DNA of 64,000 nt from Corythucha ciliata (lineage: Eukaryota > Arthropoda > Insecta > Hemiptera > Tingidae). A program made the position numbers and the translations under genes. Position 1 is the stretch's first letter, and each line of letters opens with the position of its first letter. Below, piece after piece: positions 12,801-25,300 of the stretch. The stretch covers positions 25,215,253-25,279,252 of the forward strand of contig CM075939.1 of assembly GCA_038030265.1 (NCBI GenBank), written 5' to 3'. The notes beneath the pieces are model-generated. The model worked only from the letters and a program-made list of their open reading frames with translations. It did not search any database and was not told the DNA's origin.

Positions 12801-15800
12801 ATCCAAATATTGCGCAATATATTGAACGTGTAGGGTAAACGTCAAAATATTGCACAAATTGTGCTTGAATGGACCCCTTAAAGCGGCCCATACACGTACA
12901 ATAATATTGCGCAATAATAGGGGTTGTACAATAAAATTGAACGTTTGTGGGTTGTATTGATGGGTTGCACAATATAGTGAACAACCTACTTTTTTATCCC
13001 TAAACATCTGGAAACGAAATATTGAGCAAATTTATTGCGCAATATTTATTGTACGTCTATGGACCCCTCAAGGACAGCGTTTGACGTTTAAACCTCACAT
13101 TTAGCAACTGTGATAGTCCAGAGCTCATCTTACGCTTATGCTTATACACATATACATATAGCAAAAACTATGAATTTATAACACACTACAATTTATAACC
13201 GAGGATGAATTTTCGCAACAGTCAAAATCAAAATTGTTCTTTGCTGCAGTAAAATCTCCAGAAATATTTTTTTCGCCGGCCTGAATTTTCAATAGCAGAG
13301 TCTCATTTCACTCAGAACAATGGGTAAAAATACTTTAATACCGTATAAGCATCCCCCCTCTAATAACGGTAGAATTCCCGAATCATAACTTTTTCATTGC
13401 AGTATAGGGGTCGCCCCCCCCCACTTGTGGTTGATGGAGGGGGATAGGGTTCTTCCATTGTATAACCAGCTCGGCAAACAAGACTTTGCTGAACAGCATC
13501 TTGACATTTTAGGATTAGGAATTATAGTGACTCGGGTTAGAGAAAATCTCCAGGGTTCAAGGCTTCCTTCCATGTGACAAGGAGGTTTTGAGGAATTACT
13601 AAACTAAAGGGAATGAGGGAGAGATGAAAACTTCTGAGGCATTAATTATTTATATAAAAATGTTGTAAATAATTCTACATATATTATGTATTATAACGAA
13701 TAAGTAATTCCATGAATAACACATGTTGACAAAAGCTCAAGATCTTGGCCAGATCTCGCTATTTTAAGAAATTATTTCTTTCGTGCAAGAGAATAGCCCG
13801 AGCCACTAAGGAGAGGGACTTGCACGTACTGAAAATAGTGGGCCGATGAAACGTGGAAAAAAAAGTGACACTGGGGGTGGGAGACGAGTTTTTTCAATGC
13901 TTAGGGTCCAAACACACTTGCGTTTTTCAAACGCGGCGATTAAAAAAACGCGCCCGCGTGAAAAATGCAACACATAGAATTGTATGAGATCGAACACACC
14001 AGCGTCTAAAAAGACGCCGCGTTTAAAAAACGCAACTTGTTCTATTTTCGATGCGGGGCGTTTAACGCGTTCAAATTTAAAACACAAAGAAATGAATGGC
14101 TTTGCACACACTTGCGTTCGTCAAGGCGCGTTTTTAGCGGACTTTTTATTTTGTCTCCTAATAAAATTCTTTCGGTTGCTTGGTCGGCAACCCCCAGCAT
14201 CTTCTCGTTCAATCCTTTTGAATCGTTCTTCTGTTGTGTTTTGAACGCTGGGCTCTGAGCTTGTCTTTCTTGTCATTCTTTTGTGAACGTGTTCAACACT
14301 TGGTTTTAACATGATGTCTGGGTCGGACGAGGAAGTTACAACGCGAAATGTTGTTATTGAAATTGACAAGTTGATCGCAGAAATCGAGAGAAGACCTGCT
14401 CTCTTCAACAAAAAAGACCCATTTCACTACAGGAGACATTACACGCGATACTTTGAACGCAAGTGTGTTGAGATGGTTTTTTTAATCGCCGCGTTTAAAA
14501 AACGCAAGTGTGTTTGGGCTCTTATGAGTTGAGACTTCACTGCACTGAAAAAAAAGCCCCCTCACCTATAAAAAGCCCATCATCTCATCCCCATCAGCCC
14601 GGTAGTTCATCTGTATCACTTATCCGCGAAACTTCCTCGATTTCCGGCAATTATTTTTCCCATTGAATCTCAGCATAGGCCAATTATTATCATGCCTATC
14701 AGCCTTTCCTGCGCTTTACGTTTGATATTTTATTTGTTTTCAGAACTTATTCGTTATACTAATTTATTTAGACACAAGAATTGACTCTTCATTAAAAAAG
14801 TATGATTATACTTCAAGCACCGGCCTAGTCCGACTCAGGAAACTGTCGCTTTATGTCTTTAAAGGGGCTAAACTTCCGGAAACGGTCAAATCTGGGTTCT
14901 GAGTAATAAAAAAAAAAAAAATATAGTTTTGCGACGCTGACATTGCTGACCTTAAACTGTCAATTCAATCTCAGGAACGAAATGCTAGGGCTTTTCTAGA
15001 CTTAAACTACTACGCAAGCAAACTTTAGCCCCAGAAATTAATGATGTGGCCAATAAGATCAAAATGTCCAGCCCAAAAATACACTTCAATCGTAACTATC
15101 AGTTCAATAGCCTCGAAATCCTGTTTTGATTTATTTTTTTACTATAACAGGTAATTTTGTGATGAAACTGACTTTTTAGCCTTGGAGATGAAACGATAAT
15201 GCTGATGAGGGGCACTGGGAATGGGTCCAAAATGCATTCATTTAAAAAAAAAAAAAGTCGTTCCTCGAATTTTCCTCAATCTCAAAGCTCCCTCCTATAC
15301 TGGAAAAATGATAAAATAACATGTAATTCTACAGTTTGTGAGGAAGGTTGGAGTCTTCGGAGTCGAGGGAATTGGCATACGGGCCTACAAAGTCTAGAAA
15401 GTGAAAAAACAACATCCAAGAATTTTGAATTTGCTGAAAACCGAGAAATTCATTTTTCAGTGAAGAAACCCCCAAAATTGGTTTCTTCGATGAGGAGACC
15501 CCACGAAATTGGTGTATTATAGGGGATACTGCAAATGAGAAGTCTTCGCGAAATTAGATTTTTTGAGTTAGAGAACACCTGGAAATTGTTATTCGGGGGT
15601 TTTGAGTAAGGAAATCCCGTAAAATGTGTTTCTTGGGTGAGGAAACCCTGCGAAAAAATTCCTGGGTAAACCAGCCCAGGGAAATTGGTTCATGAACAAG
15701 CCTATTCAGGAAATAAATTGGTTTAATTAGTGAGGAAACGCATGGAAATAGATTTTGTGGAATAGTAAACCCTGCTGAGTTGGTTTCCTGCAGGACTGAG

Positions 15801-18800
15801 GAGTCCCCACGAAACAGGTTATTTGACTGAAGAAACCCCGCGAAATTAGTGTTTTGAGTTGGCAATTCCCACGAAATTGATTTTCAAAGATAGAGACCCC
15901 TTGAAATTTACTTTAAACCAGTTGTTCTCAACCTTTTTAACCCTGCCACCTCCCTAAGATCATATAAAAATTTCACCGCCCCCTTACCAAAAGTAATAGT
16001 TGTGGGTTTTCGGGGTGGGGGGTATTTTGTGGTTTTACTTCCCGTAGGGAAGGAAGTTTGGTAATGGCAAAAAAAAAAATTGTAGCTGACACCAGATTCG
16101 TGTTCTCGCACCCAGAAAAGACCTAAATCTCGATTTTCAGTATGGCGTCTGTCGTCCGTCGTCCACTTTATTGTTGACAGATTATTTGAAAACGATTGGT
16201 TGAGCGATACGGATGATATTATAACAAATGTGCTCGAAGTAAAAATAATTGGATCCTTATAATTCCAAGAGAATTTTATAAACCAATAAAATTTATATAT
16301 TCAAAATCGTCATCTGGGTTCCTTGAAGACCCTGTTAAAATTTGAACAAGATTTGTTGAGCGGCACAGTTGCTACGGGAATGCGTTTCCGCTCTTTTTTG
16401 CCCCAAACCTATCTCCTCCCAGGATTTAGTCCGATTTGCTCTTACGTTGGCTTAAAATGACCACAACAAAATTCCCCATCGATGAACTGGCAATTTTTTC
16501 CAAATTAAATTTGGTTATTTTTTTCATGAAATAACAATGGTGGGCACATAGTAAATGAACATATTAAGCACATCTTTAAATAGGAACAAACGATAGTGAA
16601 ACTAAGTAAGTGGGATGGTTGAACTTCATGGTGCACTAGCACCGTCAATCACTATCACTAGCACCATCAGCACTAGCACTAGCGAATAAATGCTGTGGCA
16701 TGAGAGTGGAGGAGTCTATGAACTGCTTGGACAGCAGGATCAGACGATCAAAGTTGGGCGGTAGAGTTTCCCTTTCCTGCCATTCCGATAATGAGTGTTC
16801 TTTCTGTTTTTCTTCGCCTCTCCTGCTTCAATACTTTTTTGCTTTTGCGCTCTTATGTGTTATGTCACGTGGACCGGGAGGTTGGGCTCTTCTATCGCCT
16901 AATTGAGCACGGCCGCATGAAGCATGCTCATCGTCCCCCGACCGCCTGAGGCACACTCACCGCCCCCCTACTGACCAAAGACAGTTCACCGCCCCGTAGC
17001 AGCCTTTCTCTGCCCCCAAAGGGGCGATATCGCCCCCGTTGAGAACCACTGCTTTAAACTGATCAACTTCACTCGTATGAATCCTTTAAAAATGAAATGT
17101 TGTGGTATGATTCTTATAAATCCAATTGCATCGGATTAGGCTCCTCGCGGCTTTGCAAAATTGGTCTTTAAAAAGTGCCAAACCAGCGAAATTAGGTTTT
17201 CTGGAAGAGGCAAATGCTCGAATTTGATTATTTGGAGGAGCAAACCCTCAAAACAAATTTTATGAGAGATAAATTAGCGAAGTAGAGATTTGAAAGAGAC
17301 AAAGACATGAAATTTATTTTAGGTACTGCTAAAAGACACAAATAAAGGGGTATTTCGAACATCCAAAACAGAGGTCGTTTTGGAAGAGTCGAGCTCACAA
17401 TATTGATGTTTCGAGCGAGCCTACCTAATCAACGCAATTTTATTTTTTAATGGGGCTGGCCCGCAAATTGGTTTGCAGGTTGGAATCACCATAAAATTGA
17501 TTTTGATGGCTGAAACCCGAAAAACTGACTTTTTAAATAGGTAGCCAACGACGCGGAATTGGGGTTTTCAAAGACTAAGCCACACGATTTTTTTTTTTTT
17601 TTTTTTCTTGCTTATTAATCTGAAGTTACTAAAACCCGCGAAATTTGTTCTGTTAAGAACCAAACCCTAAAAATTGGGGTTTTCAACAATTAATCACGAC
17701 GGAATTAGTTGAGGCGTTGAGCAGCCGAAACCGCGAAATTGATTTTATGAAGAGTTGGGTGCGCGAGATTGGTTTCATGAAAAGGGAAGTATGATTTTCT
17801 GCAAAAACCAATTTCCCGAAATTGGTTTTTCAATTTTTCAAGGACGTCATGTTCGTTTCTAAACAACCAAGTCCCACGAAATTGTTTTTAAACAACCAAA
17901 CCGACAAAGTTGTGTTTTACTTTTCAACCGACTGAACCTCGCGAGGATGTTTTTTGGAGTTTCCTGTTTTTAGTGCATTTCATTCTGAAAAATGCACTAT
18001 TGGTCTCGTCGTGATGGTGGCAAACATGGGTCATGTCATGTTTTTTTCACGTTTCAGAACCTCTAGAACACGAATTCAGTGGTCTCCGGAATTCATATAT
18101 ATATATATCTATGTATTTCTTTATATATATATATATACATCTTTATGGCCGTTTTCTTGTTAGCACGATAACTCTCGAAGAAATTAGTTTAGCGGAACGC
18201 GCTTTGGCACAAAAATCAGTAGTCGTAAGACACCGGTCGGTATTGCATTTGGGACAAATCGGTCAAGGTGGAGGGGGGGAAAATCGGGCTTGAAGTCGTC
18301 AAAAAATCACTAAAAATCACCAGTTGATTCTAGAAGCATCATATTCGGTACGTATACTCCATGTTAGACTAGCCTTTGATTCCCATTTTAATTTTTTGAA
18401 AAAGTCAAGGGGGAGGGGGTGGTGCCCCCGGGGTGGAAGTAAGTGTGTGGTCTTGTTAGCACGATAACTCTCGTAGAAATTAATTTAGCGGAACGCGCTT
18501 AATCTAAAAAATCAGTAGTCATAAGATCCCGGTCGGTATTGCATTTGGGCCAAATCGGTGAAGGAGGTGGGGGGGGGGGAATACGGCTTGAAATGATCAA
18601 AAAATCACTACAAGTCACCAGTTGATTCTAGAAGCATCATATTCAGTACGTATACTCCATGTTAAAGTAGCCTTTGATTCCAATTTTAATGTTTTGAAAA
18701 AGTCGAGGGGAGGGGTGATGTCCCCGGGGTGGAAGTAAGTGTGAGGCCTTGTTAGCACGATAACTCTCGTAGAAATTAATTTAGCGGAACGCGCTTTGGC

Positions 18801-19283
18801 ACAAAAATCAGTAGTCATAAGGCCCCGGTCGGTATTGCATTTGGGCCAAATCGGTCAAGGTGGAGGGGGGAAAATAGGGGTTAAAATGGTAAAAAAATCA
18901 CTACAAATCACCAGTTGATTCCAGAAGCATTATATTCGGTAAGATGATTCCATTTTAAAATATAGCCTTTGATTCCCATTAAGTTCAGCTTAAACAAACC
19001 CGGCAGCAAACAGTACGAGGGAGGGTCAAACACAAACGAAACAAATCATGGTCTCAACATTACTACTTCTGGGACGGCTTAGGGTATCCGTATACAAAAT
19101 GAAATGCACTCTTTCCGACCGCCAGCTGCCGGAGCGAAATTTTTTTGTTTTTTTGTTTTTCTTTTTTCTTTTTTTTTTTTTTTAATAATGGCAAAACTAG
19201 CGAAATTGGTTTTTGAAGAGCCAACCCCGCAAAAAGGGGTTTGGAGTGAGCCAAATCTGCTCATAAACCGTATACGGGCGGGG

Positions 19284-19316
<33 letters not shown>

Positions 19317-22300
19317 GCTCCGGCAGCTGGCGGTCGGAAAGAGTGCATTTCATTTCGTAAGCCGTCCCAGAAGTAATAATGTTGAGACCATAATTTGTTT
19401 CGTTAATGTTAGACCCTCCCTCATACTGTTAGCTGCCGGGTTTGTTTAAGCTGAAATTAATTGGAATCAAAGGCTACTTAAAAATGGAATCATCGTACCG
19501 AATATAATGGTTCTGGAATCAACCGGTGATTTGTAGTGATTTTTAACCAGTTCAAGCACCGATTTGGCCCAAATACAATACCGACCGGGGTCTCAGGACT
19601 ACTGATTTTTGTACCAAAGTGCGTTCCGCTAAATTAATTTCTACGAGAGTTATCGTGCTTACAAGACCTCACACTTACTTCCACCCCGAGGCCCTCGGGC
19701 CGAAGGCACAACCCCTCCCCCTCGACTTTTTAAAAAAATTAAAATTGGAATCAAAGGCTACTTTAACATGGAGTATACGTACTGAATATGATGCTTCTAG
19801 AATCAACTGGTCATCTGGTGATACCGACTGGGGTTTATGACTACTGATTTTTGTGCCAAAGCGCGTTCCGCGAAATTAATTTCTTCGAGAGTTATCGTGC
19901 TAACGAGAAAACGGCCATAAGCTTATAAATAAATAAACCAATATACAGGGTGTTAACGTTGAGGTCGCACTACCGGCCAGGGTTCGATTCTGCAACTCAT
20001 TTGCGGCAAAACTTGTCCTCTGCAAAAAAAAAAATTTTCACCCCGCACGAAGTCCGACTTTTTTCACTTTTAAGATTTATTTCGTGTTATAGACATTGCG
20101 TTACTAAAACGACTGTAACTCGCAAACCCCTTTTTGCGGGGTTGGCTCTTCAAAAACCAATTTCGCTAGTTTTGCCCTGATAAAAAAAAAAAATCCTCGC
20201 GAGGTTCAGTCGGTTGAAAAGTAAAACACAACTTTGTCGGTTTGGTTGTTTAAAGACAATTTCGTGGGACTTGGTTGTTTAGAAACTCAATGTCTATAAC
20301 ACGAAAAAAAATCTTAAACATGGAAAAAGTCGGACTTCGTGCGGGGTGAAATTTTTTTTTGCAGAGGACAACTTTTGCCGCAAATGAGTTGCCGAATCGA
20401 ACCCTGGCCAGTGCGACCTTAACGTTAACACGTATAATATATAGTTTTTCATCAAAACTACGTTAAAAGTGGAGTAAAATGGTACCTTCTGAAGTGTCCT
20501 AAGTCGATCCGTTCCGGAGTTATGATTTTTTTTGTGTTTGAAAAGGTAACCAATGCATGCTTCAAAAAATCCGCAATTTCTCGGCTTATATCGCACCAAA
20601 TCCAAAAAGTGATGCCATTTTCACAAACTACGGAGCATTTCCTTTAGGATAGAGGCCATTTTATTGCTTGAAATAGTCGTCAACACCCAGAAATCTGGCA
20701 TTTTTTCCATAAACTTACGTGGCCTCCAAAATTTGTCCGTTTTACGAAAAGTCGCTGTACCCAAACAGCTTTCTCAACAGATTCTCGATGTATCACAAAA
20801 ACTTCCCCGTCTTCTAAGCTTCCTTTTGGCGTGTTCACATTTCATGTTACCACTGACGTTTCTAACGAAAACGTCACGAGAATGCAAAAAAAACATGTTT
20901 TTACGGAACATGGGCCATTGTCTACGGTATTCGTGAAGGGTGCAGGGAGATCGGCAATAAGTGAGAACAGGATATCTTACCATGGAGAAGATATCGCAGA
21001 CAAGATACATTCAATTTGACCCCCCCCCCTCCATCCATTTCTGCCGATCTCTGAGCACCCTTCACAAAAATTGTTGGCACCTGGCACATAGGCAACTGCC
21101 TATATTTTTCTGTCAAAATACTGTTTTAGAAAGGGAGGACAGGAAATTTTAGGAAGGAGAAGATATCGTAGGCGAACGGCGTTCAATTATACCCCCCCCC
21201 CCTGAATGGCGACAATTCAATGAATCACTGATGAGGGAAGGGGTCAAATCGAATGCCTCTTGCCTTCTCCATGGTAAGATATCCTGTTCTCAATTACTGC
21301 CGATCTCCCTGCACCCTTCACGAATACCGTAGACAATGGCTCATGTTCCGTAAAAACACGGTTTTTTTGCATTCTCGTGAGAAACGTCAGTAGTAACGTG
21401 AAATGTGAACACGCCAAAAGGAAGCTTAGAAGACGGGGAAGTTTTTGTGATACATCGAAAATCTGTTGAGAAAGCTGTTTGGGTACAGCGACTTTTCGTA
21501 AAAAGGACAAATTTTGGAGGCCACGTCAATTTAAGGAAAAAATGCCAGATTTCTGGGTGTTGACGATTATTTCAAGCAATAAAATGACCTCTATCCTAAA
21601 AGAAATGTTCCGTAGTTTCTGAAAATGGCATCACGTTTTGGATTTGGTGCGATATAAGCCGAGAAGTTGCGGGGTTTTTGAAGCAAGCATTGGTTACTTT
21701 TTTAAACTCAAATCATAACTCCGGAACGGACCAACGTAGGACGCTTCCGAAGGTACCATTTTACTCCACTTTTAACGTAGTTTTGCCCAAAAATTTTTGT
21801 CACACACATAATAGAAATATGTGTATATGATGTATATATATGAATTCTGGAGACCACTGAATTCGTGTTCTAGAGGTTCTGAAACATGAAAAAAAGATGA
21901 CATGACCCATGTTTGCCACCATGACGACGAGACCAATAGTGCATTTTCAGAATGAAATGCACTATAAAAAATCAACCCTCCCTGACATTGGAGTTTTGAC
22001 TTTTTTGTATAGAAAGAGTCCCATTTCTTCGAGGTCGAAACTCCACAAATTTGTTTTTCTGACTCGCGAAATTATTTTCTCTTTGTTCACTGAACCCATG
22101 GTTTTATTTATTTATATTTAGTGCATTTCATTTATGTCAAAATACACTTTTTTTCAGATAGTAAAACCAGCAAAATTGTTTTTTTTAGACCCGTCAAATT
22201 GGTTATATTCCTATGCTAATTATTGGTTATATTCCTATGCTAATTTGCCCGTTTTACGAAAAGTCGCTGTACCCAAACAGCTTTCTCAACAGATTCTCGA

Positions 22301-25300
22301 TGTATCACAAAAACTTCCCCGTCTTCTAAGCTTCCTTTTGGCGTGTTCACATTTCATGTTACCACTGACGTTTCTAACGAAAACGTCACGAGAATGCAAA
22401 AAAAACATGTTTTTACGGAACATGGGCCATTGTCTACGGTATTCGTGAAGGGTGCAGGGAGATCGGCAATAAGTGAGAACAGGATATCTTACCATGGAGA
22501 AGATATCGCAGACAAGATACATTCAATTTGACCCCCCCCCCCTCCATCCATTTTTGCCGATCTCTGAGCACCCTTCACAAAAATTGTTGGCACCTGGCAC
22601 ATAGGCAACTGCCTATATTTTTCTGTCAAAATACTCTTTTAGAAAGGGAGGACAGGATATTTTAGGAAGGAGAAGATATCGTAGGCGAACGGCATTCAAT
22701 TATACCCCCACCCCCTGAATGGCGACAATTCAATGAATCACTGATGAGGGAAGGGGTCATATCGAATGCCTCTTGCCTTCTCCATGGTAAGATATCCTGT
22801 TCTCAATTACTGCCGATCTCCCTGCACCCTTCACGAATACCGTAGACAATGGCTCATGTTCCGTAAAAACACGGTTTTTTTGCATTCTCGTGAGAAACGT
22901 CAGTAGTAACGTGAAATGTGAACACGCCAAAAGGAAGCTTAGAAGACGGGGAAGTTTTTGTGATACATCGAAAATCTGTTGAGAAAGCTGTTTGGGTACA
23001 GCGACTTTTCGTAAAAAGGACAAATTTTGGAGGCCACGTCAATTTAAGGAAAAAATGCCAGATTTCTGGGTGTTGACGATTATTTCAAGCAATAAAATGA
23101 CCTCTATCCTAAAAGAAATGTTCCGTAGTTTCTGAAAATGGCATCACGTTTTGGATTTGGTGCGATATAAGCCGAGAAGTTGCGGGGTTTTTGAAGCAAG
23201 CATTGGTTACTTTTTTAAACTCAAATCATAACTCCGGAACGGACCAACGTAGGACGCTTCCGAAGGTACCATTTTACTCCACTTTTAACGTAGTTTTGCC
23301 CAAAAATTTTTGTCACACACATAATAGAAATATGTGTATATGATGTATATATATGAATTCTGGAGACCACTGAATTCGTGTTCTAGAGGTTCTGAAACAT
23401 GAAAAAAAGATGACATGACCCATGTTTGCCACCATGACGACGAGACCAATAGTGCATTTTCAGAATGAAATGCACTATAAAAAATCAACCCTCCCTGACA
23501 TTGGAGTTTTGACTTTTTTGTATAGAAAGAGTCCCATTTCTTCGAGGTCGAAACTCCACAAATTTGTTTTTCTGACTCGCGAAATTATTTTCTCTTTGTT
23601 CACTGAACCCATGGTTTTATTTATTTATATTTAGTGCATTTCATTTATGTCAAAATACACTTTTTTCAGATAGTAAAACCAGCAAAATTGTTTTTTTTAG
23701 ACCCGTCAAATTGGTTATATTCCTATGCTAATTATTGGTTATATTCCTATGCTAATTTGCCCTTGGAAATGAATTGTTATTCCAAAAAAAAAGTTATTCC
23801 ACATTTCTGATTTCTTCAGGCCGAACTATCCCTCGTTCGCTCGAGGACTATTTCATGCTAAATGCCTTTCTTTCAGGGAGCCCTCCAAAAAGGTTCTAAT
23901 GAATGAGGCACCTCAATGAAATTTAATTTTGAAGAAGCCGAAACTGCAAAATTAGCTCATTGTGTGGGCCGAACCGACGAAATTATTAGGGGCGAGCCAA
24001 TCCCCGTGAAATTGGCTTGCCAGGCATGCGAAATGTGTGTTTATGAAAGGAGACAGACCCGTGACATGGCTCATTAAAATGACACACAGCACGGTCATGG
24101 AAATTTACATTTTAAAGGCGTTAAATCCGTGAAGTTGGCCTTTTTATTAAGGAGCCAATCCCACGAAATTGGTTTCTGACTCCCAAGATTGGTTGTTTTT
24201 AAAGTGCCAAAGGCGAAATTGGTTCTCGCATTGGCCAAAGCAGCATTAATAGGTTCTGCAAGTGCCGATTACGCGAAATTTAAACCTCGAAAGAGGCCAA
24301 CCCACGGAATTTCTTTTAGAAATTGATTTTTTTAACCGCGTAAAATTGGATTGTTGAACGGATCAATTCAACAAAATTGGCTTTTTAGGAAGTTATTCCT
24401 GCGAAATTAGGATCCGTGAGTGCCAAATCCTCAATGATTTGTATGTTGAAAGGGAAACCCACGAAATTGATTTTGCAAATTGCCTAATCCTTGAACATTT
24501 GGTTTGAAGGGGGTGAGAACAGCAAATGCTAGCCACCAATGTATCAAGTCAAGACCGTGAAGAAGAGGAAGGTGACTCGGGAATCAGCTAGTTTCTGGTT
24601 TGGTTTCTAGTGAGGAAAACCCACAAAATTAAGTTATATGATATCCAAATCAACGAAATTTGGATTTTAAAAAGGCTAAACCCGCGAAATTGATTTTTTT
24701 AAAGAGTGCCAAACCCGATCAATATGGGTTGAAAGAGGTCAAGGGGTATTTCAGGGCATATTCTTGCTCTTCCAAATATCGGAATTGCCAGCTTGGTGGA
24801 CAGGTCTAAAAGGTGATTGATAATAATGAGAAAGTTTGAATTCATTCTAGTTCTTGGTATCCATGTTCCCACTAAAAAATTATGTCCTCGTTATAGGCCA
24901 TTTGTCCTGGCGTTTCGAGATTTTTGTCTTCGCATGGAAGTCAAGGCCCTGGCAAGTGGCAACCCTATATGAAATATGACGTATAACGTACACGTTCAAA
25001 CTAATGTATTTTATTGGAAGCAAGTTAAGTACGTTCATTATTGTTTTAAGCAATTCGTGGTAATAAAAGCCTTGAAAAGCACAAAAAAAAACAACGGTAT
25101 ATTGTCATAAGGGCTATCCATAAATTGTCCAAATCGAAAGATCTAACGTAACCAGCCAGCCAATTGAGCAAAGCGATACTTTGTTAGCATAGAACAGTAA
25201 AGCGAACAGGTGAACCTAATTTCATTCACTCTTAGCGGTTCAACAAAATGCCGTTCATTCACCCTTCTTGAGATGTGCATTACTCTGAACAGTCAAGATA

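Larger units (their letters stand above)
15410..17950. repeat. degenerate phrase array, CGCGAAATTGGTTTT type
   Basis: On both sides of the hAT element (15410-15905 and about 17090-17950) the phrase CCCGCGAAATTGGTTTTTTG, then GAGTGAGGAAAC or AAGAGCCAAACC, recurs every 35-45 bp with many changes. Similar phrases resume at 22030-22080 and 23920-24740. Not coding. Confidence 0.7.

Noticed and set aside
12510..13007. 165-codon minus-strand open frame
   Set aside because: It runs through three copies of a MITE and repeats its own sequence ([12 protein letters not shown] words); not a gene.
18155..18985. CRISPR-like array
   Set aside because: Units are about 297 bp long, adjacent and without spacers, in an animal genome; it is an ordinary tandem repeat.
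20294..21529. Several 60-100 codon frames in the foldback and duplication
   Set aside because: Mirror or duplicated copies of repeats, with no recognisable domain.
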